The position numbers and the translations under genes are program-made. This document shows positions 55,645-56,346 of a stretch of 56,346 bases of DNA, piece by piece. Source of the DNA: Komagataeibacter intermedius TF2 (GTDB lineage Bacteria > Pseudomonadota > Alphaproteobacteria > Acetobacterales > Acetobacteraceae); NCBI RefSeq assembly GCF_000964425.1, contig NZ_BANF01000021.1, positions 1-56,346 of the forward strand. Reading direction: 5' to 3'. The notes beneath the pieces were generated by a model. The model had not been told where the DNA came from, did no database searches, and saw only the letters and a program-made list of their open reading frames with translations. Each line of letters starts with the position of its first letter. Position 1 is the stretch's first letter.

Positions 55645-56319
55645 ATGGTATCATTCAGCGCAGGCCAGTCTGACAAGCTTCCCCGCCGTGCGTTGAGCGA
55701 CGACGCCTATGAGCACGTGCGCCGTGGGCTGATCCGCAGCCGTTACCGCTCTGGCGAACGGCTGGTGCTGCGACCGCTGGCGGCGGAACTGGGCCTTAGC
55801 CCCACCCCCGTGCGTGAGGCGCTGCTGCGCCTTGTGTCCGAACATGCGCTGGAACTCAACGACCGCAATACCGCCGTCGTGCCCGCCATGACCCAGCGCA
55901 GCTTCGCCGAAATCCATGACCTGCGCGTTGACCTGGAAATGCGCCTTGCCGCCGCTGCCGCCCAGCGTGCGTCCGACCACGGGATCGAGGCGCTGGTCAT
56001 CCTGCAGCAGCAGTTCATGAATGCATCGCACGCGCAGGACGACGGGGGCATGGCCGCCTTCAACGCGGATTTCCACACCACGGTGGCGACATTGGCCGAA
56101 CTGCCGCTGACCGCCACGATCCTGCGGAACCTGTGGATGCGGATCGGGCCGATCTATGCCCTGTCACGCCCCATGATCCAGATGCAGCACGAAGGGCGCA
56201 CCCACCCGCATGACGACCTGATCACGGCATTGCGGCAGCGTGACGCGGTGGCCGCACAGGAGGCGGTCAAGCGTGATTTCGAACATGCGCGCCGCTGGAT
56301 CGAACCCCGCCTGTCCTGA
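55645..56319 (+). CDS. GntR-family (FCD/FadR-type) transcriptional regulator
   Basis: A 224-residue regulator: an N-terminal winged helix (residues about 18-80, with YEHVRRGLIRSRYRSGERL, then LAAELGLSPTPVREALLRL as the recognition helices) and an all-helical FCD ligand-binding domain. Of the usual FCD metal ligands, D-x-x-H appears as FNADFHTTV (Asp/His near 138-141); a second His cluster appears in HPHDDLITAL. FCD regulators commonly sense small carboxylic acids. It may control itself and the divergent ferritin-like gene; no other target is evident. The window ends 27 bases later. Confidence 0.92.
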   Translation: MVSFSAGQSDKLPRRALSDDAYEHVRRGLIRSRYRSGERLVLRPLAAELGLSPTPVREALLRLVSEHALELNDRNTAVVPAMTQRSFAEIHDLRVDLEMRLAAAAAQRASDHGIEALVILQQQFMNASHAQDDGGMAAFNADFHTTVATLAELPLTATILRNLWMRIGPIYALSRPMIQMQHEGRTHPHDDLITALRQRDAVAAQEAVKRDFEHARRWIEPRLS

Positions 56320-56346
56320 CGGGGGGGGGAGACCCGCAGCCGGGCC

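Overview
The window is GC-rich, densely coded bacterial chromosome, almost entirely core metabolism and cell biology. A two-subunit glycyl-tRNA synthetase, ALAS-type (Shemin) haem synthesis, a co-linear edd-eda Entner-Doudoroff pair, a transketolase-like gene ahead of gap-pgk, and a tandem glycine riboswitch before gcvTHP together point to an alphaproteobacterium. I infer Acetobacteraceae (an acetic acid bacterium of the Komagataeibacter/Gluconacetobacter type). No rRNA, prophage, insertion sequence or CRISPR array was seen. One tRNA gene, tRNA-Lys(UUU), is present.

Layout. 1-6.8 kb: a truncated glycine-zipper lipoprotein gene on the minus strand, then the rod-shape cluster mreB-mreC-mreD-mrdA-rodA with a DUF3293 gene fused to its end. 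6.9-9.8 kb: glyQ-glyS. 10-11.5 kb: a DUF2076 gene and an AlkB-like dioxygenase gene. 11.7-14.2 kb: edd-eda. 14.7-19.5 kb: tRNA-Lys, a cyclophilin gene, coaD, gyrA and ssb. 19.8-24.5 kb: uvrA, speD and speE. 24.6-29.9 kb: a small ABM-domain gene, the glycine riboswitch, a 46-codon upstream ORF and gcvT-gcvH-gcvP. 30-35.2 kb: a metal-chelate ABC importer (binding protein, FecCD-type permease, ATPase), a small exported protein and a His-rich coiled-coil porin. 35.4-39.7 kb: a methyltransferase, a glyoxalase-like gene, then dapF-mtaB-ftsY. 39.8-44 kb: a transketolase-like gene with gap and pgk. 44-50.3 kb: a lipoprotein gene, hemA, a DsbA-like gene, a gamma-glutamyltransferase-like lipoprotein gene, recA and a small acidic lipoprotein gene. 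50.4-56.3 kb: glycerate kinase, coaA, an AldA-like dehydrogenase, a bacterioferritin-like gene and a GntR/FCD regulator.

How it works together. The elongasome block supplies the MreBCD scaffold with its transpeptidase (PBP2) and glycosyltransferase (RodA). edd-eda and gap-pgk are successive parts of sugar catabolism. The gcv operon is controlled by glycine and supplies one-carbon units. hemA also consumes glycine. speD-speE make spermidine.

Most unusual points: (1) the transketolase-like protein before gap-pgk keeps the fold but has lost most recognisable thiamine-diphosphate, metal and catalytic residues, so it looks like a maintained pseudoenzyme; (2) an ~85-bp double-hairpin repeat sits in three convergent gene junctions, with a half copy elsewhere; (3) a gamma-glutamyltransferase-like lipoprotein has a rewritten active site; (4) a 46-codon ORF with a strong ribosome binding site lies between the glycine riboswitch and gcvT and overlaps the gcvT start.
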